Shown: piece by piece, positions 1 through 8,183 of the stretch
How the letters are laid out: each line of letters starts with the position of its first letter
Position numbering within the stretch: the first letter of the stretch is position 1
NCBI GenBank assembly: GCA_019454625.1
Contig: JACFNY010000062.1
Coordinates: forward strand, 1-8,417
DNA length: 8,417 bases
Direction: 5' to 3'
DNA from: Sphingomonadaceae bacterium
GTDB taxonomy: Bacteria > Pseudomonadota > Alphaproteobacteria > Sphingomonadales > Sphingomonadaceae
Notes under the pieces: generated by a model
The model's input: only the letters and a program-made list of their open reading frames with translations
Database searches by the model: none
What the model was told of the DNA's origin: nothing
Translations under genes and position numbers: made by a program

Positions 1-408
1 GACGATGGCCTGACCGAAATCCGGGAGCACGCTCCGGCTCTCCATCACGACCGCGGGCATGATATGCCCCGGCGACTTGAGATCGCCGGGCGCTGTCTCC
101 GCCCGCCCGAGCGTGCGCAGCGTCAGCGCCCTTTCTTCCGCGGAAATGCCCGTTTCGCAGCACGCCGAGGCTTCGACGCTGGCGAGGAAGGCCGGGCAAT
201 CCGGCCGCACGCGCGCCCGCTCCATGCGGCCGATCCCGAGCGCGAACGCCCGCGAAAGCGACATGGACGCGCTGATCACGCCGCGCCCGTGCGTCGCCAT
301 GCGGTTCACGTCGGCCGCCGTGATGCCGGCGGCGTCCATGAAGAAGATGCCGCGGCCCGCCCCGGCGAGAGCGGCGTCGTCGAGCAGGATCGCGAGTTCG
401 CGGGTCAT
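1..408 (-). CDS. RibB-like (DHBP synthase fold) protein, probably catalytically dead, 3' end outside window
   Basis: The 136 visible residues resemble 3,4-dihydroxy-2-butanone-4-phosphate synthase, the riboflavin enzyme that makes the four-carbon unit from ribulose 5-phosphate. Recognisable blocks are MATHGRGVISASMS (residues 37-50, like the RHGSGIVCLCIT block of E. coli RibB), CETGISAEERALTLRTL (82-98, like TTGVSAADRITTVRA) and SPGHIMP (112-118, like RPGHVFP). In contrast, the DDEDRENEGD acidic loop that binds metal and substrate is absent: the sequence runs from IFFMD (21-25) straight into AAGITAADVNRM, a gap of about 13 residues by my alignment to E. coli RibB from memory. The GHTEA motif, which carries a metal-binding His, appears as FGQA near residues 131-134. 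The frame is open to the window edge. The ATG follows the oxidoreductase stop by 23 bases with only a weak Shine-Dalgarno (GGGGA), and no other start lies between, so it is probably cotranscribed. Fold assignment is fairly secure; role is unknown. It could be a flavin-related partner of the upstream enzyme. Confidence 0.78.
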   Translation of the reverse strand, partial: MTRELAILLDDAALAGAGRGIFFMDAAGITAADVNRMATHGRGVISASMSLSRAFALGIGRMERARVRPDCPAFLASVEASACCETGISAEERALTLRTLGRAETAPGDLKSPGHIMPAVVMESRSVLPDFGQAIV

Positions 409-431
409 CGGCGTGCGGGTCCCCGGTCGGC

Positions 432-1508
432 TCAGCCGTTGCTGTTCGTCCAGGAGTGCAGCTCCGGGAGCACCTTTTCAGCGAAGAGCTTCATACTCTT
501 CTGCGCGTTCTCGCCGGACATGCCGCCGTAGGTGATCTGGACGGTCAGGTCGAACTCGCCGAGCGCCTGGCGGCGCCGTTCGAGCTTCTCGAGGATCTGC
601 TGCGGCGTGCCCCAGGTGTTGACGTCGACGAAGGCGTTGCCCGCCGCTTCCTGGCCCATGTCCTTCAGGATCTGGGCGTTCTGGGCGTAGTCGCCGTAGC
701 CCTTCAGGTTCTTGAACTGGTCGCCCGCCATCTCGTAGTGGTGCATGACGGTGAGATAGTAGTTCGACATGTGCTCGCGGGCGAGCGCCTCGGCGCGGTC
801 CGCGCTTTCGTCACAGGCGAGGAAGTCGACGCAGACCGGGGCGGGGGCGGGGCGGCCGTGATGCTCCTGATACAGCGTGCGGTAGCTGTCGAAATGCGGC
901 GCCATCTGCTCCCACGGCTTCTGCGCGAAGCTCATCATCTTGGCGCCGAGGCGCGCGCAGACCGGCACGGAATCCGACGACATGGCGACGCTGTAGAAGC
1001 GGTCCTTGAAGCTGGCGTAGGGCGCAGGGCGGAGCGGCGTCTTCGCCTGCTTGTAGTAGCGGCCGGTGCCTTCGATGACGCCGGTTTCGAGCGCGGAGAT
1101 GATCATCTCCGCGGATTCGTCGAAGCGGTCGCGCGCCTCGTTCATGTCGATGCCGAACGTGTCGTATTCGCGGCGCGCGAGGCCGCGGCCGATGCCGAAC
1201 AGCGCGCGGCCCTTGCTGAGGTAATCGAGCAGGATCATCTTCTCCGCGACGCGCAGCGGATCGTTCCACGGCAGGATCACCGCGCCCGTCAGCAGGCCGA
1301 TCGTCTTCGTGCGGCCCGCCATGTAGGCGAGGAACTCGACGTTGTCGGCCATCATCGCATAGTTGGAAAAGTGGTGCTCGACGCCGCCGAGCGTGTCGAA
1401 GCCGAGGGGTTCGGCGAGATCGGCGAGGGCAAGGTCGCGTTCGTAGGCTTCACGGTCAGAGGTCTGATCCATGAAGTTCTGGAACACCATCAACAATCCG
1501 ACTTTCAT
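432..1508 (-). CDS. Luciferase-like (LLM class) flavin-dependent oxidoreductase
   Basis: This 358-residue protein belongs to the bacterial luciferase-like family (PF00296), TIM-barrel enzymes that use reduced FMN or F420 to oxygenate or oxidise diverse substrates. Supporting features are the N-terminal strand MKVGLLMVFQNF, the EHHFSNY motif at residues 44-50 (equivalent to the EHHF of LuxA), the strand-helix block IGLLTGAVILPWNDPLRVAE (70-89) and GRALFGIGRGLARREYDTFG near 100-118, a signature loop of the family. Length is typical. The start ATG is well supported by GGGGAGG at 1515-1521, six bases upstream. As the host appears to be a proteobacterium, FMN is more likely than F420, but this is inference; a separate flavin reductase is not in the window. 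It is the first gene after a 154-base gap with its own candidate promoter and operator-like site, and is followed by the RibB-like gene. The substrate cannot be told from sequence; oxygenation of an aliphatic, terpenoid or similar hydrophobic compound would fit the neighbours. Confidence 0.92.
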   Translation of the reverse strand: MKVGLLMVFQNFMDQTSDREAYERDLALADLAEPLGFDTLGGVEHHFSNYAMMADNVEFLAYMAGRTKTIGLLTGAVILPWNDPLRVAEKMILLDYLSKGRALFGIGRGLARREYDTFGIDMNEARDRFDESAEMIISALETGVIEGTGRYYKQAKTPLRPAPYASFKDRFYSVAMSSDSVPVCARLGAKMMSFAQKPWEQMAPHFDSYRTLYQEHHGRPAPAPVCVDFLACDESADRAEALAREHMSNYYLTVMHHYEMAGDQFKNLKGYGDYAQNAQILKDMGQEAAGNAFVDVNTWGTPQQILEKLERRRQALGEFDLTVQITYGGMSGENAQKSMKLFAEKVLPELHSWTNSNG

Positions 1509-1588
1509 TCGAAACCTCCCCAGCGTGATGCTCCGTGGCCCCCGGCTCTTCCGGCTGCGGGCGACTCCCGGATGTTCAGGATGGCATC

Positions 1589-1617
1589 ATGCTAACCCAG
1601 AAGGAGAGGGTCGGCAA
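1589..1617 (-). promoter_or_regulatory. Candidate sigma70-type promoter for the oxidoreductase gene
   Basis: On the minus strand the -35 element TTGCCG (1612-1617) and the -10 element TAGCAT (1589-1594) are separated by exactly 17 bases. The -10 matches TATAAT at four of six positions and the -35 has the TTG core. The start codon lies about 80 bases downstream. Support is sequence match plus position only. Confidence 0.45.
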
Positions 1618-1622
1618 CATTT

Positions 1623-1643
1623 ACTTGTTTAAAGCTAGCAAGT
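1623..1643. promoter_or_regulatory. Operator-like inverted repeat (copy 1)
   Basis: ACTTG and CAAGT form perfect 5-bp inverted arms separated by 11 bases. The site lies five bases upstream of the candidate -35 element of the oxidoreductase promoter. It shares 15 of 21 positions, with the same arm spacing, with the site at 8153-8173 in the other promoter region. The shared core reads CTTGTT at the left and AGCAAGT at the right. A TetR-family protein encoded next to it is the obvious candidate ligand; this is inference. Confidence 0.5.
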
Positions 1644-1662
1644 TTTAGAAGGCGCCGTCCGG

Positions 1663-2418
1663 TCAGGGGCGGGGCGCGCGGCGCCGCTCGGTGATCGCGT
1701 CGAGCGTGATCTGCCGATAGTCCGCGAAAGCCTGTTTTATATCAATGGCTTCGGGGTCGACGAGCCACTGGTAGATCGTGCCCGAGATGAACGAGAGGAA
1801 CTGCACGGAGATGTGCGACGGGTTGATGTAGGGCCGCACGAATCCCTGTTCGATGCCTTCGCGCAGCCATTGCTCGACGTCGTGCTTATAAGCCCGGTGG
1901 TTCGCGGCGAGCCGCTCGCGCACCTCGTTGTGGCTGCCGATCGATTCGTACCACAGCGTGTACATGGCCTTCATGTTCACCGGCTCGGTCTCGAGATAGT
2001 GCTCGACCGCGTCGAGCGCGGCGCAGAAGGCGGCGAGCCCGGTGCGGCCGCCGACGAACTTCCAGAGCTCGGCCGCCCATTTCTTGTTGAAATACACCAC
2101 GAGCGCGCTGAACAGCGCTTCCTTGGAGCCGAAGCGGTTTCCGGCGAGGCCGCGGCTGTAACCGGCAAGCTCGCCGACCTCCTTCAGCGTCGTGTTGTGC
2201 GTGCCGCGCTCGACGATGAGCTGCATCGCCGCCTCGTACATCCGGTTCGCCGAGCGGGCGTTGCGTTCCGCCTGCGTCATGCGGGTGCGTTTCGGCGCGG
2301 CTTCGGCGGGCGCCTTTTCCGGGGTTTTCCGTGCGGCGGCCTTCCTTGCCGTTGTCTTCTTCGGTGTTTTCCTTGCCGCGGCGCTGTCGGCCATCGTTAC
2401 TGCCCCATCCGTTGTCAT
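1663..2418 (-). CDS. TetR/AcrR-family transcriptional regulator with Lys/Ala-rich N-terminal tail
   Basis: A 251-residue DNA-binding repressor-type protein. The TetR helix-turn-helix domain spans about residues 50-110: ERNARSANRMYEAAMQLIVE, then TTLKEVGELAGYSRGLAGNR and FGSKEALFSALV, which matches the family pattern of a recognition helix followed by xFxSKExL. The remaining 140 residues are helical and would form the ligand-binding and dimer domain. Ahead of the domain is an unusual tail (about residues 13-46) rich in Lys, Arg, Ala, Pro and Thr, with ARKTPKK and ARKTPEK about 14 residues apart, resembling histone H1-like tails. The chosen ATG is 13 bases after the ligase stop, with GAGGG close upstream; a second ATG at 2394 (MADSAAARK) with GGATGGGG before it is equally possible and keeps the tail. 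Longer readings upstream run into the ligase gene. As last gene of the operon it may control both promoter regions of the window, which share an operator-like motif. Its ligand may be a CoA ester or the pathway substrate. Confidence 0.9.
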   Translation of the reverse strand: MTTDGAVTMADSAAARKTPKKTTARKAAARKTPEKAPAEAAPKRTRMTQAERNARSANRMYEAAMQLIVERGTHNTTLKEVGELAGYSRGLAGNRFGSKEALFSALVVYFNKKWAAELWKFVGGRTGLAAFCAALDAVEHYLETEPVNMKAMYTLWYESIGSHNEVRERLAANHRAYKHDVEQWLREGIEQGFVRPYINPSHISVQFLSFISGTIYQWLVDPEAIDIKQAFADYRQITLDAITERRRAPRP

Positions 2419-2431
2419 CGCCCTCGCGCGA

Positions 2432-4053
<1,622 letters not shown>

Positions 4054-4057
<4 letters not shown>

Positions 4058-5088
4058 CGGTCTCCCCTCGATCCGTCGACGAGCGCCGCCGCCTCGCGGA
4101 GCAGGGCGGGGACATCGGCTTCGAGCCCGCGCGCATAGGGCGTGTCCACCTGCCCGCGCCGGTAGAGGCAGTAGGCGCCCTCCACCATCGCGGCGAGGCG
4201 CCAGAAGGCGAGGCAGCGGAAATAGTCGAGCGCGTCGCTGTCGAAGCCGGTGCGCGCGCTCCAGCGTTCGGCGAGCGCGCGCGCGGACACGACGCCCGGC
4301 CGGTTCGAGACCTTCTGCACGAAGCCGAAGCCGAGGTCGGCGCGGTCCGGGCGGCCCCAGAACATCAGCACGAGGCCGAGGTCGATCATCGGGTGGCCGA
4401 CGGCGCCCATCTCCCAGTCGATGATGGCATTGAGGCGCGGCGCGTTCGTGTCGAACAGCGTGTTGTCGAGATGGTAGTCGTTGTGGACGATCGCCGCCGG
4501 GCCCTCGGGCGGCAGGTTCTCCAGAAGCCAGCCGGAGAGATCGCGCATCAGCGGCAGGTCGCGCACCGCGTCGGCCTCGCGGATCGCGGTCCAGCGCTCG
4601 ACCTGCCTGCGGACGAAATTCTGCGGCTTGCCGAACCCGGCGGGCAGGCGCACCTTCCAGTCCGCGACGTGCACCTCGGCCAGCGCGTCGACGAGCTCCT
4701 CGCCGATGCGGTCGATCGTCGCCGTGTCGTTCGCGTAAGGGGCGGGGAGTTCGGTGCTGATGGCCGTGCCGTCCACGAAGGCGGTGAGCGCGAACGGCGC
4801 GCCGATGATGCTCGCGTCGGCGCAGTAGCCGACGGCGCGGGGCACGCGCGCGACGCCGGTCAGCGCCTCGACGATGCGGAATTCGCGCGCGATGCCCGCC
4901 GCGGCCTTCTCGGAGACGGTTTCGGCGGGCGCGTGGCGGAGCACGAAGCGGCCCGCGTCGCTTTCGACGAGGCGCGTGACATTGACGTTACCGCCGCTGA
5001 GGCGCGGGCCGAGCCTTGCCCCGCCGATGCCGTGCGTGTCCCGCATCCATTCGGAGAAGCGGGCCTCCGCAACCTCTAGAGCGCACAC
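4054..5088 (-). CDS. APH-fold phosphotransferase family protein (ACAD10/11- or LvaA-like kinase)
   Basis: The 344-residue protein belongs to the aminoglycoside phosphotransferase-like kinases (PF01636). It shows a glycine loop LSGGNVNVTRLV near residues 30-41, a likely ATP-binding Lys replaced by Arg in RFVLRHAP (47-54), the catalytic loop HNDYHLDN (202-209; Asp204 and Asn209) and the metal-binding IIDWEMG (222-228; Asp224). This class, next to acyl-CoA ligases and dehydrogenases, includes LvaA and the kinase domain of ACAD10/11, which phosphorylate 4-hydroxyacyl-CoA; an antibiotic resistance role is unlikely in this context. The start is uncertain: the frame is open back to 5148, inside the SDR gene, but I prefer GTG at 5088, which keeps the conserved first helix and overlaps the SDR stop by 13 bases. 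An ATG at 5046 is the alternative; its GGAGG is 17 bases away, too far. It overlaps the ligase start by four bases. Confidence 0.88.
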
Positions 5089-5810
5089 GAGAGCCCGCCG
5101 TCGGTGGTGATGACGGAGCCGGTCATGTAGGTGGAGCCGGCGACCCACCAGACGACCTCGGCGATCTCCTCCGGGCGCCCCTCGCGGCGCATCGGGATGC
5201 GCTGGTGCAGCTTCTTGCGGGCCTTCTCGTCGATGCCCGCGGTCATTTCCGTCGAGACGAAGCCCGGCACGACGAGATTGACGCGGATCTGGCGGCGGGC
5301 GAGTTCGACCGCGAGCACCTGCGTGAGGCCGGCAAGGCCCGCCTTCGAGGCGCCGTAGGCGCTGTCGCCCGGGAAGCCCCGGAAGCCGACGACGGCGCCG
5401 ACGTTCACGATGGAGCCGCCCGCGCCCATGTGCGGCAGCACGGCGCGGATCGTGCCGAAGGGGCCGGAGAGGTTCGTCGAGAGGACCGCCTGCCAGTCCT
5501 CCTCCGCGATCTGGTCGACGAGGCCGCCGCGGTGCAGCCCGGCGTTGTTCACGAGAACGTCGATATGCCCCCAGTCCGCCGCGAGCCGCTCGGCGGCGGC
5601 GCGAAGCGCGTCGGGGCGCGTGATGTCCGCCCTGATCCCGACGACCGTGTCGCCGATCTCGCGCGCGACGGCTTCGACATTGCCGTTTCTGGCGAGAATG
5701 GCGACACGGTCTCCCTTCGCTGCCGCGTGTTCGGCGATCGCGCGGCCGAAGCCGCGCGATCCGCCGGTGACGACCCAGGAACGCGGTTTGGGGGGGAAGG
5801 ATTTGCGCAC
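5076..5810 (-). CDS. Short-chain dehydrogenase/reductase (SDR) with Ala at the catalytic Ser position
   Basis: A 244-residue classical SDR, FabG-like, expected to interconvert a hydroxyl and a keto group with NAD(P)H in the cytoplasm. The Rossmann motif TGGSRGFG lies at 15-22, an Arg after strand 2 (ILARN) hints at NADP(H), NNAG is at 88-91, Asn113 is in STNLSG, and Tyr152 and Lys156 form YGASK. The catalytic Ser, 13 residues before Tyr in E. coli FabG (GSVVG), is Ala139 here (GAVVG, codon GCC at 5394-5396). The C-terminal TGSVITTDGG is typical. The frame is open up to 5894, inside the receptor gene, but the N-terminal extension does not look like SDR. I chose GTG at 5810, 20 bases after the receptor stop, with GAGGAAAG upstream at a somewhat long spacing. 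The last 13 bases overlap the phosphotransferase start. It could be a reductase with altered activity or a non-catalytic member. Confidence 0.88.
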   Translation of the reverse strand: MRKSFPPKPRSWVVTGGSRGFGRAIAEHAAAKGDRVAILARNGNVEAVAREIGDTVVGIRADITRPDALRAAAERLAADWGHIDVLVNNAGLHRGGLVDQIAEEDWQAVLSTNLSGPFGTIRAVLPHMGAGGSIVNVGAVVGFRGFPGDSAYGASKAGLAGLTQVLAVELARRQIRVNLVVPGFVSTEMTAGIDEKARKKLHQRIPMRREGRPEEIAEVVWWVAGSTYMTGSVITTDGGLSCAL

Positions 5811-5830
5811 CTGTGCCGGTCTTTCCTCGT

Positions 5831-8014
5831 TCAGAAGCTCTGCGTCACGGAAACGCCGTAGGTCCGCGACGGACGCGCCGCACCGTAGCTCCACAGGCCC
5901 TGCGCGTCATAGCCGATCGTCCAGCCGTCCTCCTTGAAGAGGTTGCGGCCGAACACGCTGATCTGCGTCCTGTCGATACGGTAGTTCAGCGATGCGTCCA
6001 TCAGGTATTGCGCCTTGTTGTGGAACGCGGGGTTGTTGAGGAAGGTGATCTCGTGCGCGCCGAGGTAGTGCAGGTCCGCCTGTATCCAGCCGGTGCCCGG
6101 CCCGATCTCCGCCTCGTAGTTCGCCGAGACCGCCCACGTCCACTTCGGCGCGCGGCGCAGCTTGAGGGCGCTGTTGTCGTCGACGACGCCGTCATTGTTG
6201 GTGTCGGCAAGGAAGTCCTTGTACTTGGCGTCGAGGTAGCCGAGGTTCGCCGAAAGCGTGAAGTTCTCGGTGATCTGGGCCGTGAGATCGGCCTCGATGC
6301 CCTTCATCTCGGCGCTGGCGGCGTTCAGCGTGCGGTTCTCGCGGCCGGTGCCGATGCCGGGCGTCGGCACGTCGACGTCCTCCTGCTTGTCGTCGTACTT
6401 CATCAGGAACGCCGAGACGTTGAGGCGCAGCCTGCGGTCCAGCATCTCGCTCTTGAAGCCGAGCTCGAAGTTGTCGACGGTTTCCGGGTCGTAGGGAACG
6501 GTCGCCGCCGACAGCGTCGAGGGACGGCCATTGAAGCCGCCGCCGCGGTAGCCGCGCGAGAACAGGCCGTAGACCATCAGGTCGTCGTTCACGTCGTAGC
6601 TGAGGCTGGCCTTGGGCGTGAACTTGGACCAGCTTTCGCGGCGCGGGTCGTCCCACGTCGAGAAGGTGCCGTCGAGGACGCCGCTCGTCTTCTTGTCCTT
6701 GGTGTAGCGCCCGCCGACGGTGAGCTTCAGCGCGTCGGTGAAGCGGTAGTCGGCCTCGAAGAAGCCCGCGTAGGACTTGGTCGTCTGCCGCACGTCCTGC
6801 GGGATGGCGAGGATCGTGTCCGGCACGGCGAAGCCGATGTAGCTGACGAGGTTGATCGTGTAGGCCGAATCCCACAGGTAGCCGCCGACCACGAAGGTGA
6901 GCGGGCCGTTGGCCTTCGTCAGGCGCAGTTCGTGCGTGTCCTGATGGTAGCGGGCGGGCCGGTCCGTGTGGAACAGGGTGAGGGCGGTGCCGTCCCAGTC
7001 CTGATAGGCGTCCTCGTCGGTTTCGAGGCGGCCGTAGATATATTGCAGCTCGAAATCGTCGGAGATGTCCCACTTCGCCTTGGCGATGCCGAGGTTCATG
7101 TCGAAGAAGCCGTTCCGGCCGAGGCGGCCGTTGCCGAGCGAGACGTAGCGGCTGCCCGACTGCGGCACGCCGACGCCCTGCGCGCACTGCTCGTAGACGG
7201 CGCAGAACAGGTCCGTGGACTTCGCGAGGTTGAGAAGCTGGCCCGGGTCCTGCTTGGTGTTCTGGTCGTCGAAGCTGAAGCTGAACTCCAGGTTATCCGT
7301 GGGCGTGATCAGCACCTGCACGCCGAGCGCGGTGAACTCCGACGTCTGCCCGTCCTTCCCGAACGTGGCGTTGTACATGTATCCGTCGGACTTGCGGTGC
7401 GCGGCGGTGAGCTTGACCGCGATCGCATCGCTGAGGCCGAAGCTGACGAGGCCTTCGAGATCGAGCGAATCGTGGTTGGCGTAGGTGCCGCGGAACTTGC
7501 CGGTCAGCTCCTGCGTGGGGCGCGAGCGCGCGAGGTTGATGACGCCGCCGATGGCGTTTCGGCCGAACAGCGTGCCCTGCGGACCGCGCAGCACCTCGAC
7601 CCGGTCGAGGTCGATCGCCTTGATGAGGCCGCCCGTGCTGGTGCCGACGTAAATGTCGTCGATGACGACGCCGACCGCGGGGTCGACGCTCTTCTCGACG
7701 TCCGCGACGCCGATGCCGCGGATGGTGACGGCGGCGACGCCGCCCGGGCCCTGCTGCGTGTCGTCGATGACGACGTTCGGCGAGCTGTTCGCGAAGTCGC
7801 GCACGTCGACGTCGAAGCGGCGCGCAAGCTCGGTCGCGGACATAGCCGAGATCGAGGAGCTGACGTCCTGAAGGTTTTCCGCGCGCTTGCGGGCGGTGAC
7901 GACGATCTCGTCGAGGCCGACGCTGGTCTGCTCCTGCGCGTGGGCCGGGGTCAGTGCCGCAAAGCTGGTGGAAACCAGCAGGACCGGCAGTGCTCTCTGG
8001 ATATGCTTGTTCAT
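5831..8014 (-). CDS. TonB-dependent outer-membrane receptor
   Basis: A 727-residue receptor that moves a large or hydrophobic substrate across the outer membrane using TonB-ExbB-ExbD energy. A signal peptide is seen at residues 1-26 (MNKHIQRALPVLLVSTSFAA with an AHA-Q cleavage site), followed by a TonB box DEIVVTA (35-41), a plug domain to about residue 165 with TIRGIG (97-102) and VLRGPQGTLFGRNAIGGVIN (141-160), and a 22-strand barrel ending in the terminal aromatic residue Phe (VSVTQSF). Length is normal for this family. Two Cys (271, 277) probably close a surface loop. A calcium-loop-like segment DTNNDGVVDDNS is at 604-615. The frame is open to 8167, but the ATG at 8014 is the clear start: it gives the signal peptide and has GGGGAGG five bases upstream. 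It is the first gene of the operon, so the transported compound is probably the substrate of the genes that follow. Siderophore uptake is less likely, as no iron-related genes are near. Confidence 0.95.
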   Translation of the reverse strand: MNKHIQRALPVLLVSTSFAALTPAHAQEQTSVGLDEIVVTARKRAENLQDVSSSISAMSATELARRFDVDVRDFANSSPNVVIDDTQQGPGGVAAVTIRGIGVADVEKSVDPAVGVVIDDIYVGTSTGGLIKAIDLDRVEVLRGPQGTLFGRNAIGGVINLARSRPTQELTGKFRGTYANHDSLDLEGLVSFGLSDAIAVKLTAAHRKSDGYMYNATFGKDGQTSEFTALGVQVLITPTDNLEFSFSFDDQNTKQDPGQLLNLAKSTDLFCAVYEQCAQGVGVPQSGSRYVSLGNGRLGRNGFFDMNLGIAKAKWDISDDFELQYIYGRLETDEDAYQDWDGTALTLFHTDRPARYHQDTHELRLTKANGPLTFVVGGYLWDSAYTINLVSYIGFAVPDTILAIPQDVRQTTKSYAGFFEADYRFTDALKLTVGGRYTKDKKTSGVLDGTFSTWDDPRRESWSKFTPKASLSYDVNDDLMVYGLFSRGYRGGGFNGRPSTLSAATVPYDPETVDNFELGFKSEMLDRRLRLNVSAFLMKYDDKQEDVDVPTPGIGTGRENRTLNAASAEMKGIEADLTAQITENFTLSANLGYLDAKYKDFLADTNNDGVVDDNSALKLRRAPKWTWAVSANYEAEIGPGTGWIQADLHYLGAHEITFLNNPAFHNKAQYLMDASLNYRIDRTQISVFGRNLFKEDGWTIGYDAQGLWSYGAARPSRTYGVSVTQSF

Positions 8015-8030
8015 AACGACCTCCCCATGC

Positions 8031-8046
8031 GCCCCGCGTGCGGGGC
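8031..8046 (-). promoter_or_regulatory. GC-rich hairpin in the receptor mRNA leader
   Basis: GCCCCGC and GCGGGGC are perfect 7-bp inverted arms separated by two bases; a realistic stem has six pairs and a four-base loop. In the receptor mRNA it ends four bases before the Shine-Dalgarno GGGGAGG (8020-8026). Its CCCC could instead pair with the GGGG of the Shine-Dalgarno, so it may influence translation. It has no following T-run, so a terminator is unlikely. Confidence 0.4.
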
Positions 8047-8142
8047 ATTGCTTTGCATCGTTGAACCGAGTGGCGCTTGAGGCGCTCTTCTTCGGGGATT
8101 CGAACGCGGTTGATTCGATCCCGCTTCCCGATCTCGATGCGG

Positions 8143-8171
8143 ACACTAATATTCTTGTTATGAACAAGCAA
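8143..8171 (-). promoter_or_regulatory. Weak candidate promoter for the receptor operon
   Basis: On the minus strand TTGCTT (8166-8171) and TAGTGT (8143-8148) are spaced by 17 bases. The -10 matches the consensus at only three of six positions. It overlaps the operator-like repeat, so repression of both divergent genes from one site would be possible. The true start could lie elsewhere in the leader. Confidence 0.25.
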
Positions 8172-8173
8172 GT
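8153..8173. promoter_or_regulatory. Operator-like inverted repeat (copy 2)
   Basis: The site contains a perfect palindrome CTTGTT-ATG-AACAAG (8154-8168) followed by CAAGT, giving the same CTTG-N11-CAAGT arrangement as the site at 1623-1643. It covers the -35 element and most of the spacer of the plus-strand promoter, a classic position for repression. Binding by the TetR-family protein of this cluster is inferred. Confidence 0.55.
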
Positions 8174-8183
8174 GTGTTGTAAT
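8155..8183 (+). promoter_or_regulatory. Candidate sigma70-type promoter for the second SDR gene
   Basis: The -35 element TTGTTA (8155-8160) and the -10 element TGTAAT (8178-8183) are exactly 17 bases apart; they match the consensus at four and five of six positions. Transcription would begin near 8190, leaving a leader of about 50 bases before the ATG. This is the best promoter match I found in the window. Confidence 0.6.

Larger units (their letters stand above)
1509..1662. other. Intergenic region between the tetR-type gene and the oxidoreductase gene
   Basis: This 154-base gap is the only sizeable break in the minus-strand gene series. It holds a candidate minus-strand promoter, an operator-like inverted repeat just upstream of it and the ribosome binding site of the oxidoreductase gene. 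I see no convincing terminator behind the TetR gene: GGCGCC at 1651-1656 is a short palindrome, followed on the minus strand only by TTCTAAAA, so read-through from the upstream operon is possible. Confidence 0.7.

Noticed and set aside
456..1595. Long plus-strand open frame opposite the oxidoreductase gene
   Set aside because: It mirrors a clear luciferase-like protein on the other strand, has no ribosome binding site of note and no known domain.
1644..1665. Possible terminator after the TetR gene
   Set aside because: Only a 6-bp GGCGCC palindrome and a short non-uniform T/A stretch are present; no real stem-loop with a T-run.
5813..8080. Very long plus-strand open frame opposite the receptor gene
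   Set aside because: The minus strand encodes a complete TonB-dependent receptor with signal peptide and motifs; the plus frame is Arg/Val/Ala/Asp-rich with no recognisable domain, an effect of GC-rich codon use.
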